Source: Streptomyces sp. NBC_00459 (GTDB lineage: Bacteria > Actinomycetota > Actinomycetes > Streptomycetales > Streptomycetaceae). From it: a DNA stretch of 64,000 nucleotides. Shown one piece after another: positions 43,818-51,979 of the stretch (its first letter is position 1; every line of letters starts with the position of its first letter). The position numbers and the translations under genes are program-made. The stretch covers positions 6,200,001-6,264,000 of the forward strand of contig NZ_CP107903.1 of assembly GCF_036013955.1 (NCBI RefSeq), given 5' to 3'. A model generated the notes under the pieces. It had not been told where the DNA came from. It saw only the letters and a program-made list of their open reading frames with translations, and made no database searches.

Positions 43818-45163
43818 TCCAGATCTTCTTCTCGGCGACGCAGTACGCCGCGGCGACCGTCACGGCCGCGATCCGCGCCGGCCTCTTCGGCCCGCGCGAG
43901 GACCACCGCCGCATCCTGGTCGTCAGCAACACGGCCGCCATCCCGGAGGTCGGCACCCCGCTCGACAGGATGGCCGGCTTCGAGAAGCTGCGGCCCGAGT
44001 TCGACGAGGTGCGCTCCTGGAACGAGTTCATCTCCCCGCACCACCCGGCCGGCTGGTCCCCCCGCGCGCAGGACGCCATCATGTGGGAGAAGGCCGTACG
44101 CCTGGCCTGGAACCTCGGTGACGAGCCCGTCGAGATCGCCTGCGAGTCGATCCAGGCGAACCCCTCACGCGCGGTCGCCGAGATCTTCGCCGACAGCCCG
44201 ATCCACGTGTACGCGGACGGCCTGATGAGCTACGGCCCCACCCGCAACCGCGTCCCGCACGGCATGAGCAGCCGCATCGCCCGCGTGCTGCACCTCGACC
44301 TCATACCGGGCCTTCGGCCCCTGCTCCTCGCCGAGTACGGCGTGGAGCCGGTGCCGATCCCCAACGAGCCGATCGTCGACGTGCTCAACGAGATCGGGGA
44401 GCAGGGGGCCGACATCCTGGCCGCCCGCATCCCGGCCGAGAACCCCCCGACGGCCGTGCTCCTCGGCCAGTACCTGTCCGCCATCAACCTCATCACCCAG
44501 GAGGAAGAGGAGGAGCTGCACGTCCGGATGCTCCGGGCCGCGGCCAAGGCCGGTCACACGGCCGTCCTGTTCAAGCCGCACCCGAGCGCCCCGGCCGCGT
44601 ACTCCACCTCCCTGCAGAGCGCCGCCACGGAACTCGGCGTGCACCTGAGCGTGCTGAACGAACCGGTGCTCGCCGAGACGGTGTTCGCGTACCTGAAGCC
44701 GCAGCTCGTCGTCGGCTGCTTCTCCACCGCGCTGATGACCGCCGCCACCTTCTACGGCATCCCGGTCGCCCGCGTCGGCACGGAGACGCTCCTCGACCGC
44801 ATCACGCCGTACGAGAACAGCAACCGCATCCCGCTCACCATCATCGACGCGGCCCTGCCCGACGCCGAACGCGACCTCGCGTCCAGCATCGGCACGCCGT
44901 CCGACGATCCCGGGCTCGTCGAGCGGCTGTCGCCGCTGGTGAAGGCGGTCGGGTACTGCATGCAGTCCCGTAAGCACCCGCAGCTGCGCGACGAGGTCGC
45001 CGCCTGGCTGGCGGTCCATCTGTCGGAGAACGCCCACTACTTCAAGCGCCGCCGCCTGACCAGCCTCCGCCTCCCCGGCGGCAGCACGGTCCGCGCGGAG
45101 ACGCTGCGGCGCAACCCGACGGTCCGCAAGGTCGTGAAGAGGATCAGGGCCGCGCAGTCCTGA
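43814..45163 (+). CDS. polysialyltransferase-family protein (module 1)
   Basis: A 449-residue protein of the bacterial alpha-2,8-polysialyltransferase family, GT-B-like and cytoplasmic at the membrane. It starts IQIFFSATQYAAATVTAAIR and contains VYADGLMSYGP at the place of the acidic-Gly motif, and VLFKPHPSAPAAY, the HP motif needed for catalysis in polysialyltransferases. VVGCFSTALMTAATFYGIPV is the conserved Ser/Thr-rich segment. It is coupled to the preceding GT2 and is a paralogue of the protein at 46720. In this cluster the likely donor is CMP-Kdn or a related nonulosonate. Confidence 0.85.
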   Translation: MIQIFFSATQYAAATVTAAIRAGLFGPREDHRRILVVSNTAAIPEVGTPLDRMAGFEKLRPEFDEVRSWNEFISPHHPAGWSPRAQDAIMWEKAVRLAWNLGDEPVEIACESIQANPSRAVAEIFADSPIHVYADGLMSYGPTRNRVPHGMSSRIARVLHLDLIPGLRPLLLAEYGVEPVPIPNEPIVDVLNEIGEQGADILAARIPAENPPTAVLLGQYLSAINLITQEEEEELHVRMLRAAAKAGHTAVLFKPHPSAPAAYSTSLQSAATELGVHLSVLNEPVLAETVFAYLKPQLVVGCFSTALMTAATFYGIPVARVGTETLLDRITPYENSNRIPLTIIDAALPDAERDLASSIGTPSDDPGLVERLSPLVKAVGYCMQSRKHPQLRDEVAAWLAVHLSENAHYFKRRRLTSLRLPGGSTVRAETLRRNPTVRKVVKRIRAAQS

Positions 45164-45176
45164 CGGGCATGAACAA

Positions 45177-45217
45177 CGAGGAGGCCCGGGGTCGGTGTCC
45201 GACCCCGGGCCTCCTCG
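45177..45217. terminator. bidirectional terminator between module 1 and the acyltransferase
   Basis: A perfect 19-bp stem with a 3-base loop (arms CGAGGAGGCCCGGGGTCGG and its complement, loop TGT) lies 14 bp after each stop codon of two convergent genes. It is the strongest hairpin in the window. Confidence 0.9.
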
Positions 45218-45230
45218 TGTGCGCTGTCCG

Positions 45231-46427
45231 CTACGCCTGCTTCAGCTTCTCGCCCAGCTTCTTCGACTGGAGCGTCATCGTCCGCTTGAGCCGGGAGCCG
45301 AACGGCCTCTCGATGAACCTGTGCATCAGCCAGGCCAGTGACAGCAGGCCCGCCACCGACGCGAGGATCGTCAGGTACGGGTCGAGGCCCCAGCCGCGGT
45401 GCAGGACCCGGATGAAGAACCAGCCCAGGTGCTCGTGGATCAGGTAGAAGGGGTACGTCAACGCCCCCGCGATCGTCAGCCAGTTCCAGTTCGCCCAGCG
45501 TGTCCAGCCCAGTGCCACCACCGCCACGGAGGCGAAGGCGAGCAGCACGATCAGCTGGATCACGTACGGGTTGCGGGAGAAGTCGCCCTGCGCGCCCGGG
45601 TGCCACAGCGCCGTCACCGAGTAGCGCTGGCCCAGCAGGTACGACATGCCGACGATGCCCCACAGGAGCAGGTCGCTGCCGTAACGGTGGATCAGGTAGA
45701 GGGCCAGGCCGCCGATGAAGAAGGGGGCGTGGTCACGGAAGGTGAGTTCCGAGATCAGCGGGTTGTCCGCGACGCGGGCGAAGGCGCCGGCCAGCGTCCA
45801 CAGGATGCAGAAGGTCACCACACGGCGGTAGGTGACGCCCTTCCAGACCACGAACAGGGCGAACAGCACGTAGAACTTGAGCTCCACCCACAGGGTCCAG
45901 CACACGCCCAGGACACGCGAGCTGCCCAGCGGCTGCTGCATCATCGTGAAGTTGAGCAGGAACTCGTCGGCGCGCACATGGTGAACGACCACCGGCATCA
46001 GGAACGAGGCGGCGGTGACCATGACGAGCGCGACCCAGTACGCCGGGTAGAGGCGCGCGATGCGCGAGCGGAAGAAGTCGCCCAGCGTCTTGCCCCAGCT
46101 GCTCATACAGATCACGAAGCCGCTGATGACGAAGAAGAACTGGACCCCGAGGCTGCCGTAGGTGGCGAACTGGGACAGGGTCGGGAACATCACACCGGGC
46201 GACTGGTTCCAGGACTCGGCGACCGTGCCGTTCTTACCGGCGAAGTGGTACATGCAGACCATCAGCGCGGCCACCAGCCGCAGCCCGTCCAGCGCCCTCA
46301 GCCGGCTGACCGGGCGGGCCTTCTTGCCCTCGGCGGAGGGCGGAACGGCCGGTTCGGCACTCCCGGACCGCGGGCCCGGCGGCGGGCCCGGTAGCGGGGG
46401 GGCCATGGTCTGATCGGCCGCGGTCAT
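45231..46427 (-). CDS. OafA-like membrane acyltransferase (acyltransferase 3)
   Basis: A 398-residue integral membrane O-acyltransferase with about ten helices, likely to acetylate the wall polymer. The family signature is RLRALDGLRLVAALMVCMYH, with the catalytic-type His and an Arg pair, followed by FFFVISGFVICMSSWGKTLG and FFRSRIARLYPAYWVALVMV. ATG 46427 has AAAGG seven bases upstream. Longer in-frame readings to 46619 include a spurious hydrophobic lead and are less likely. It lies between the two mirror-image transferase modules, on the strand of module 2. Confidence 0.9.
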   Translation of the reverse strand: MTAADQTMAPPLPGPPPGPRSGSAEPAVPPSAEGKKARPVSRLRALDGLRLVAALMVCMYHFAGKNGTVAESWNQSPGVMFPTLSQFATYGSLGVQFFFVISGFVICMSSWGKTLGDFFRSRIARLYPAYWVALVMVTAASFLMPVVVHHVRADEFLLNFTMMQQPLGSSRVLGVCWTLWVELKFYVLFALFVVWKGVTYRRVVTFCILWTLAGAFARVADNPLISELTFRDHAPFFIGGLALYLIHRYGSDLLLWGIVGMSYLLGQRYSVTALWHPGAQGDFSRNPYVIQLIVLLAFASVAVVALGWTRWANWNWLTIAGALTYPFYLIHEHLGWFFIRVLHRGWGLDPYLTILASVAGLLSLAWLMHRFIERPFGSRLKRTMTLQSKKLGEKLKQA

Positions 46428-46719
46428 CGGGTGGCCTTTCGCAGCTGGGACAAGAGAAACAAGAGAAACTGACTCATCGACGGCAACCAGGAGAGTCAGG
46501 GGCAAGCCAAAGAGGTAGCACAGAACTCTCACGGATGAACAACCGGTCAGCTCATTGACGTATGCATGCACGCGTACGGGCAGGGACGCCCGCGCGTACA
46601 CACACCTACGCGTCGCCACCCGTCCGTATACGAAACGGGGGCGACGCGTTCGGCAGATTAAATCTTCGCAGTGTCCGTTGTCACAGATTCACCGGTTCGC
46701 GGATTCGTGACTCGCCGGT
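46428..46719. other. intergenic region upstream of the acyltransferase
   Basis: This 292-bp gap, less GC-rich than its surroundings, should hold the acyltransferase promoter and the 3' end of the module 2 transcript. A 9-bp tandem repeat (AAGAGAAAC twice, 46452-46469) is present. I see no gene, and no clear terminator. Confidence 0.45.
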
Positions 46720-48099
46720 TCACCGCTTGACGGTCCTGCTGAGCGCCCGTGCCCTGCGCGCGATCCGGCGTACGGTCGCGTTGCGCGGGATGAACGACAG
46801 CTGGGACGGCAGGGCGCCGGGCAGCGCCAGCGAGGTCAGACGGCGGCGCTTGAAGTAGCGCCAGGTCTGCTCGGTGAGGTGCTTGGAGAGGTAGGTCTCC
46901 GCCTCCGGGCGCAGCCGCGGATAGATCCGGGGCTGCATGCAGAAGCCGATCGCCTTGACGAGGCCGGCCAGGTTCTTGCCGACCTGCTTCTCCGACGGCA
47001 TCGACCACTTCTTGACGGCCTTGGTGTCCGCGAGGTCCGGCAGCAGCAGGTCCACGATGGTCAGGGGCACGCGGTTGCTGTTCTGGTACGGCGTGATCTT
47101 CTCCAGCACGGTGTCCGTGCCGACCCGGGCGACCGGGATGCCGTACAGACCGGCGGCCGTGAACAGGCCGGTCGAGAAGCAGCCGACGACCAGCGCGGGG
47201 CGCAGCCGCTGGAAGAGGACCTCGGCGAGCACGGGCCGGTCCAGGACGGTGAGTTCCGCGCCGAGCTTCTTCGCCTCCGTCTCCAGGGACCGAGACCAGG
47301 CCGTGGGCGCGGTCGGGTGCGGCTTGAAGACGAGCGAGAGGTGTCCGGCCTTCACCGCACCGCGCACCATGCGCAGATGCAGTTCCTCCTCCTCGTGCGG
47401 GGTGAGGATGCCCAGCGCGGAGAGGTACTGGCCCAGCAGCAGCGCGGGCTGGCCCTTCGGGAGGCTCTCCCGGTTCACCGTCTCGTCCCCGGCCTCGGCG
47501 AGTTCGCCGAGCACCTTCAGGAACGCCTCGGACGGCACCAGTTCGGCGGGTACGCCGAACTCGGTGAGCAGCAGCGGGGTGAGGCCCGGGACGAGGTCGA
47601 GGTGCAGCAGGCGCCCGACGCGGGTGCCGACCAGCGCGTCGATCTTGTCGCGCGTGGGGCCATAACTTATGAGGCCGTCCGCGTAGACGTCGACGGGAGC
47701 GCCCGTGAACAACTGGCACAGCGCGAGGGCCGGGTTGACCTGCACGGACTCGACAGTCAGCTCGATGTTGTCGTCACCGAGGTTCCACAGCAGCCGCAGA
47801 TGCCGCTCCCACAGCGGGACATCGTCGGCGCGCGGGCCCCAGCCGCTGGGGTGGAAGGGGGCGATCGTGTCGTTCCAGGACAGGACCTCGTCGAACCGCC
47901 CGCTCACCCGGTCGAAGCCGGACATCGCGTCGAGCCCGGGGGTGATCTCGGGGTTGGCCGCGTTGTTGGTGATCAGCAGCAGCCTGCGGTCGGCCGGCCC
48001 GAAGAGCCCGGCGTCGAGGGCGGCGGCCAGTGTGGCGGCGCCGTACAGCGTCGACGCACAGAAGATCTGCGTGGTGCGGGTCTTTTTGCTGCCGGACAT
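46720..48099 (-). CDS. polysialyltransferase-family protein (module 2)
   Basis: A 459-residue paralogue of the protein at 43814, with the same landmarks: TTQIFCASTLYGAATLAAAL, VDVYADGLISYGPTRDK, LVFKPHPTAPTAW (HP motif), VVGCFSTGLFTAAGLYGIPV and the final FKRRRLTSLALPG. The ATG at 48099 overlaps the stop of the upstream GT2. It presumably uses the same activated nonulosonate, acting on a different acceptor or linkage. A divergent second copy suggests the polymer has two kinds of nonulosonate linkage, or that the two enzymes split initiation and elongation; both are inference. Confidence 0.85.
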   Translation of the reverse strand: MSGSKKTRTTQIFCASTLYGAATLAAALDAGLFGPADRRLLLITNNAANPEITPGLDAMSGFDRVSGRFDEVLSWNDTIAPFHPSGWGPRADDVPLWERHLRLLWNLGDDNIELTVESVQVNPALALCQLFTGAPVDVYADGLISYGPTRDKIDALVGTRVGRLLHLDLVPGLTPLLLTEFGVPAELVPSEAFLKVLGELAEAGDETVNRESLPKGQPALLLGQYLSALGILTPHEEEELHLRMVRGAVKAGHLSLVFKPHPTAPTAWSRSLETEAKKLGAELTVLDRPVLAEVLFQRLRPALVVGCFSTGLFTAAGLYGIPVARVGTDTVLEKITPYQNSNRVPLTIVDLLLPDLADTKAVKKWSMPSEKQVGKNLAGLVKAIGFCMQPRIYPRLRPEAETYLSKHLTEQTWRYFKRRRLTSLALPGALPSQLSFIPRNATVRRIARRARALSRTVKR

Positions 48100-49085
48100 C
48101 AGACGGACACCGTCCCGGCGGACGCGGAGACGGGCCTGCGCCGCACCTTCCGCAGTCGGTTGGCCCGCTGGGCGTCCATCGAGTCGATGGCCTCCGCGAG
48201 GACGTCCTGTGGCATCCGCTTCAGCGCGGCGGCGCTCAGCGAGCGCAGTTTTCGGGCCACGGCGGGTTCGAACCTCTCGATCGCTCCGAGATGATGAGCC
48301 ATGATCGCGCAGTAGGTGCGCACTGCTTTCGGCAGCAGCCTATCCGCCTCGGGGTCCCGGGCCGTCTCCTCGATGACCTGGTCGAAGGCCCGGATGAAGT
48401 CGAGTTGGCGAACATCACCGATTTGGGTGAGCGAGGAGGCGACCCCACGACGGTAGAAGACGCCGAGCAGCCCCACCGCGGCGAACGACTCCGCCTCCCG
48501 GTGCAGCTTCCAGATCCACGGCCGGTCCTCCGCCGTACGCAGCCCGTCGGTGAAGTGCAGGATGCCGCGGTCGACGAGTCGGCGGTGGTAGATGCCCGCC
48601 CAGGCGTAGGCGTAGTCGACGGAGGTGGTGCGGTCGGTGGGCAGGATCGCGTCCCGCGGCGACATCACGACCCCGCGCCGGCCGTGCGGGACCCGATGGA
48701 TCGCGCGCGCCCGACCGGTGCACTGGACATGGTCCGTACGAACGAAATCGCAGCCCAACTCCTCAATAGATTGGAGGAGTTGGGGGAAATAGTCGGGCGC
48801 GAGCCAGTCGTCGCCGTCGAGGAACGTGAGGTATTCGCCACGCGCTTTGTCGATACCGGTGTTGCGGGCGGTGGCCAGGCCTCCGTTCTTCTCGTGGCTG
48901 ACCAGCACGGCGCCCGGCAGCTCGCGCTCTGCGCGCGCGAGGATGTCCGGAGTCTCGTCGCGAGAACAGTCGTCGACGAGGATGAACTCGAAGTCCTCGC
49001 GCGCGTTGGCGCGCAGGCTCTTCAGAGTGTCGGGCGCGTATTGCTGCACGTTGTAGAACGGCACGATGACGGAGAGCTTGACCAC
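48099..49085 (-). CDS. GT2-family glycosyltransferase (module 2)
   Basis: A 328-residue GT-A glycosyltransferase, paralogous to the GT2 at 42825. It starts VKLSVIVPFYNVQQYAPDTL, has FEFILVDDCSRDETPDIL and EYLTFLDGDDWLAPDYFPQL for nucleotide and metal binding, and RTAEDRPWIWKLHREAESF near the acceptor site. The GTG at 49085 faces the divergent DUF6716 gene across a 198-bp region that should contain both promoters. It is translationally coupled to the polysialyltransferase-family gene. The sugar transferred is unknown. Confidence 0.9.
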   Translation of the reverse strand: MVKLSVIVPFYNVQQYAPDTLKSLRANAREDFEFILVDDCSRDETPDILARAERELPGAVLVSHEKNGGLATARNTGIDKARGEYLTFLDGDDWLAPDYFPQLLQSIEELGCDFVRTDHVQCTGRARAIHRVPHGRRGVVMSPRDAILPTDRTTSVDYAYAWAGIYHRRLVDRGILHFTDGLRTAEDRPWIWKLHREAESFAAVGLLGVFYRRGVASSLTQIGDVRQLDFIRAFDQVIEETARDPEADRLLPKAVRTYCAIMAHHLGAIERFEPAVARKLRSLSAAALKRMPQDVLAEAIDSMDAQRANRLRKVRRRPVSASAGTVSV

Positions 49086-49215
49086 GAGTCCGAGGTTAGA
49101 GCCTCTCCGGCGGTCTCACTTTACCCGGGGTTTGATGTCGGGTGAACTACATGTGTCTGCCCGGTGAATCAAGGGGGTTTCTGCACGTTTGGCGTCTTGA
49201 TTCAAGTCGACGCGA

Positions 49216-49235
49216 CCCTTTGTTAACCCTTTGTT
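49216..49235. promoter_or_regulatory. direct repeats in a divergent promoter region
   Basis: CCCTTTGTT occurs at 49216-49224 and 49227-49235, an 11-bp period equal to one helical turn, in the AT-richer 198-bp gap between the divergent GT2 and DUF6716 genes. This fits two half-sites for a regulator bound on one DNA face. No regulator gene is linked, and chance is not excluded. Confidence 0.4.
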
Positions 49236-49283
49236 GCCTTGGGATTGGGTGGAAGCACCCCATGTCGGCTTAAGGTCTTGGGC

Positions 49284-50600
49284 GTGCCAGCCAGTACCAC
49301 GAGCCCCATGAGGGTCGCCGTCCTCGCCGATTCCGACACTCGGTGGAAATGGGGTGCGCTCACAGCCAGCCGTATTTCTCCTGATAATTCCGACATTCAT
49401 CTTGACGGCTACCTCCTCAGAGGCAGGTCCACCCCCACCGCCCGACAGCTCCAGGAGGTCGGCGTCAAGGCGGACTCGCTCCGCGAGGTGACCGCCCTGG
49501 AGTTCCTGCGGGCCATGGGCCAGGAGGAGCCGTACGACATCCTTGTGCTCGCCCTCGTCGGCGGCGGCGTCCAGGCGATGCTGCACGGTCTGGCGCAGGT
49601 GTGGGACGACACGGCCCTGCGCCCCGTCGTCGTCACCGGCTATGTCGGGGTCGTCTACGAAAAGCTCGCCGACGGGCTGCTGCTGCGGCACGGCGCCGAC
49701 CTCGTTCTCGCGAACTCCCGCCAGGACGCCGACCGCTTCAAGGCCGTGTACGACGGAGTCGGTGCCGATTCGTCCTCTGTGACCGAAGTCGCACTTCCGT
49801 TCCTGGGTGGTGCGACTTACACAGGTGAGCATGGTCACCCGTACACCGTGGTGTTCGCCGCTCAGCCCTCCGTCCCGGAGAGCCGCAAGGACCGTACGTA
49901 TCTCCTCGACCGGCTCGTGCAGCACGCCAGGCTGCACCCCGAGCGCGAGGTGCTGCTCAAGCTGCGCTCCAAGCCCGGCGAGCACACCACGCACATCGAG
50001 GAACTGCCCTACCAGAAACTGGCCCAGCGCGCCGACCTTCCGCCCAACTTCAAGCTCGTGTACGGGCACATGGGCGAGGTCCTGGACCGCACGGACCTGC
50101 TGGTCACCATCAGCTCCACGGCCGCGCTGGAGTCCCTGCACCGCAGCATCCCGACCGTCGTGCTGAGCGACCTGGGAGTGCGCGAGGCGCTCGGCAACCA
50201 CCACTTCATCGGCTCCGGCTGCCTCGCCTCCTGGGAGCAGCTCGACGCCGGTCACCAGCCTGTTCCCGACGCCGGGTGGGTGGCCCGTCAAGGTGTCGCC
50301 GCAGATGGCTCGTACGAGACGGCCTTCGACGCCGCACGCGACAGGATCGACCGTCTTCTGGGATCCTCGAAGCTTCCGCCGCTGGCCCCGTACTACACAC
50401 CGATGACGGCTCCCGGATATTTGCCGGGTATTCTCGCTCGGCACCACCTCGGCCCCGACGGCGTTCCGCTCCCCGGGGCGCCGGCCGCCGACAAGGAGCC
50501 GGGAGCGGTGCGGCAGATCGTGCGTCGCGCGGCCCGCGGCGCCTACCGGCACGGCGTGCAGCGCGTCGCGCCCGTGATCCGGCGGATGGGGGAGCTGTGA
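49284..50600 (+). CDS. DUF6716-type putative glycosyltransferase
   Basis: A 438-residue protein with GT-B-like organisation. The first Rossmann-type half starts MRVAVLADSDTRWKWGALTA and includes VVVTGYVGVVYEKLADGLLL. The second half includes TVVFAAQPSVPESRKDRTYL, VLLKLRSKPGEHTTHIEELP and LVTISSTAALESLHRSIPTV, a typical GT-B acceptor and nucleotide region like the final domains of polysialyltransferase-type enzymes. The GTG at 49284 has AAGG upstream; an ATG at 49308 is the alternative. It stands immediately before the CMP-nonulosonate synthetase fusion and is probably a transferase of the same polymer. Confidence 0.78.
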   Translation: MPASTTSPMRVAVLADSDTRWKWGALTASRISPDNSDIHLDGYLLRGRSTPTARQLQEVGVKADSLREVTALEFLRAMGQEEPYDILVLALVGGGVQAMLHGLAQVWDDTALRPVVVTGYVGVVYEKLADGLLLRHGADLVLANSRQDADRFKAVYDGVGADSSSVTEVALPFLGGATYTGEHGHPYTVVFAAQPSVPESRKDRTYLLDRLVQHARLHPEREVLLKLRSKPGEHTTHIEELPYQKLAQRADLPPNFKLVYGHMGEVLDRTDLLVTISSTAALESLHRSIPTVVLSDLGVREALGNHHFIGSGCLASWEQLDAGHQPVPDAGWVARQGVAADGSYETAFDAARDRIDRLLGSSKLPPLAPYYTPMTAPGYLPGILARHHLGPDGVPLPGAPAADKEPGAVRQIVRRAARGAYRHGVQRVAPVIRRMGEL

Positions 50601-50650
50601 CCCACCGGATACCCCGTCAAGCACGCGAAGAGCGTCAAGGAGTACAGGCA

Positions 50651-51967
50651 ATGTCCAACCCGGAGTCCAACCCGGAAGCGGGCCGAGCGACCGCGCGGCC
50701 CCGCGTGCTCGCGGTGATTCCCGCGCGCGGCGGCTCCAAGGGCGTGCCCGCGAAGAACCTGCTGCCTGTCGGCGGGGTCCCGCTGGTCGCCCGTGCGGTA
50801 CGCGAGTGCCTCGCCGCCAAGCTGGTCACGGACGTCGTCGTCTCCACCGACGACCAGGCGATCGCCGCCGCCGCCCGCCAGGCCGGCGCCGAGGTCGTAC
50901 TGCGCCCGGCCGCCATCGCCGGTGACACCGCGACCTCCGAGGCTGCCGTCCTGCACGCCCTGGACGCCCACGAGACGCTGCACGACACCAAGGTCGACGT
51001 GGTCCTGCTCGTGCAGTGCACCAGCCCGTTCATCATCCGCGAGGACGTCGACGGCGTCGTCAACGCGGTCGTGCACAACGGCGCCGACAGCGCGCTGACC
51101 GTCGCCCCCTTCCACGGCTTCATCTGGCGCGACGCCGCCGACGACCCGCAGCCGGTACCCGGCGAGCACACGGCCGTCGAGGGCGGCACCGGCTCCGTGG
51201 CCACCGAAACGGTGACCGTCGGCGGCGGCTATGGCGTAAATCACGACAAGTCCTTCCGGCCCCGCCGCCAAGACCGCCCCCAGGACCTCCTGGAGACCGG
51301 CGCCGTCTACGCCATGGACGCGACCGGCTTCCGCCGGTCGAAGCACCGTTTCTTCGGTCACACCGAACCCGTGCGCACCGACCCGGCCCGCGTGCTGGAG
51401 ATCGACGACCCGCACGACCTCGCCCGCGCCCGGGCCCTCGCGACGCTCTTCGACGCGGAACGCCCCGGCGCCCTCCCGACCGCCGACGACATCGACGCGG
51501 TCGTACTCGACTTCGACGGCACCCAGACAGACGACAGGGTGCTGATCGACTCCGAGGGACAGGAATTCGTCTCCGTGCACCGCGGTGACGGCCTCGGCAT
51601 CGCCGCTCTGCGCAAGAGCGGCCTCAACATGCTGATCCTTTCCTCGGAGCAGAACCCGGTCGTCGCCGCCCGCGCACGGAAGCTACAGCTGCCCGTGCTG
51701 CACGGCATCGACCGGAAAGACCTCGCGCTGAAGCAGTGGTGCGAGGAGCAGGGCATCGCGCCGGAGCGCGTGCTCTACGTCGGAAACGACGTCAACGACC
51801 TCCCGTGCTTCGCCCTCGTGGGCTGGCCCGTGGCGGTCGCAAGCGCCCACGACGTTGTGCGCGGCGCCGCACGCGCGGTCACCACCGTTCCCGGCGGCGA
51901 CGGCGCGATCCGAGAGATCGCCAGCTGGATCCTCGGCCCCTCTCTCGACCCCCTCAACAAGAAGTAA
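50651..51967 (+). CDS. neuA: CMP-nonulosonate (Kdn/sialate) synthetase fused to HAD phosphatase
   Basis: A 438-residue two-domain enzyme. The N-terminal cytidylyltransferase (about 17-270) has VLAVIPARGGSKGVPAKNLL at the CTP site and VVLLVQCTSPFIIREDVD. It couples CTP to a nonulosonic acid. The C-terminal HAD domain (about 280-425) carries VVLDFDGTQTDDRVL (Asp287 and Asp289) and ERVLYVGNDVNDLPCFALVG, matching KdsC/Kdn-9-phosphate phosphatases. The fusion suggests dephosphorylation and activation of Kdn-9-P in one protein. AAGGAG seven bases before the ATG gives a clear start. It is 12 bp from the neuB-like gene downstream. Kdn rather than sialate is inferred. Confidence 0.9.
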   Translation: MSNPESNPEAGRATARPRVLAVIPARGGSKGVPAKNLLPVGGVPLVARAVRECLAAKLVTDVVVSTDDQAIAAAARQAGAEVVLRPAAIAGDTATSEAAVLHALDAHETLHDTKVDVVLLVQCTSPFIIREDVDGVVNAVVHNGADSALTVAPFHGFIWRDAADDPQPVPGEHTAVEGGTGSVATETVTVGGGYGVNHDKSFRPRRQDRPQDLLETGAVYAMDATGFRRSKHRFFGHTEPVRTDPARVLEIDDPHDLARARALATLFDAERPGALPTADDIDAVVLDFDGTQTDDRVLIDSEGQEFVSVHRGDGLGIAALRKSGLNMLILSSEQNPVVAARARKLQLPVLHGIDRKDLALKQWCEEQGIAPERVLYVGNDVNDLPCFALVGWPVAVASAHDVVRGAARAVTTVPGGDGAIREIASWILGPSLDPLNKK

Positions 51968-51979
51968 GGAACCCCCAGA

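Noticed and set aside
46562..46858. Plus-strand frame of 98 codons overlapping the end of the module 2 polysialyltransferase gene
   Set aside because: Overlaps a well-supported gene and has no coding features of its own.
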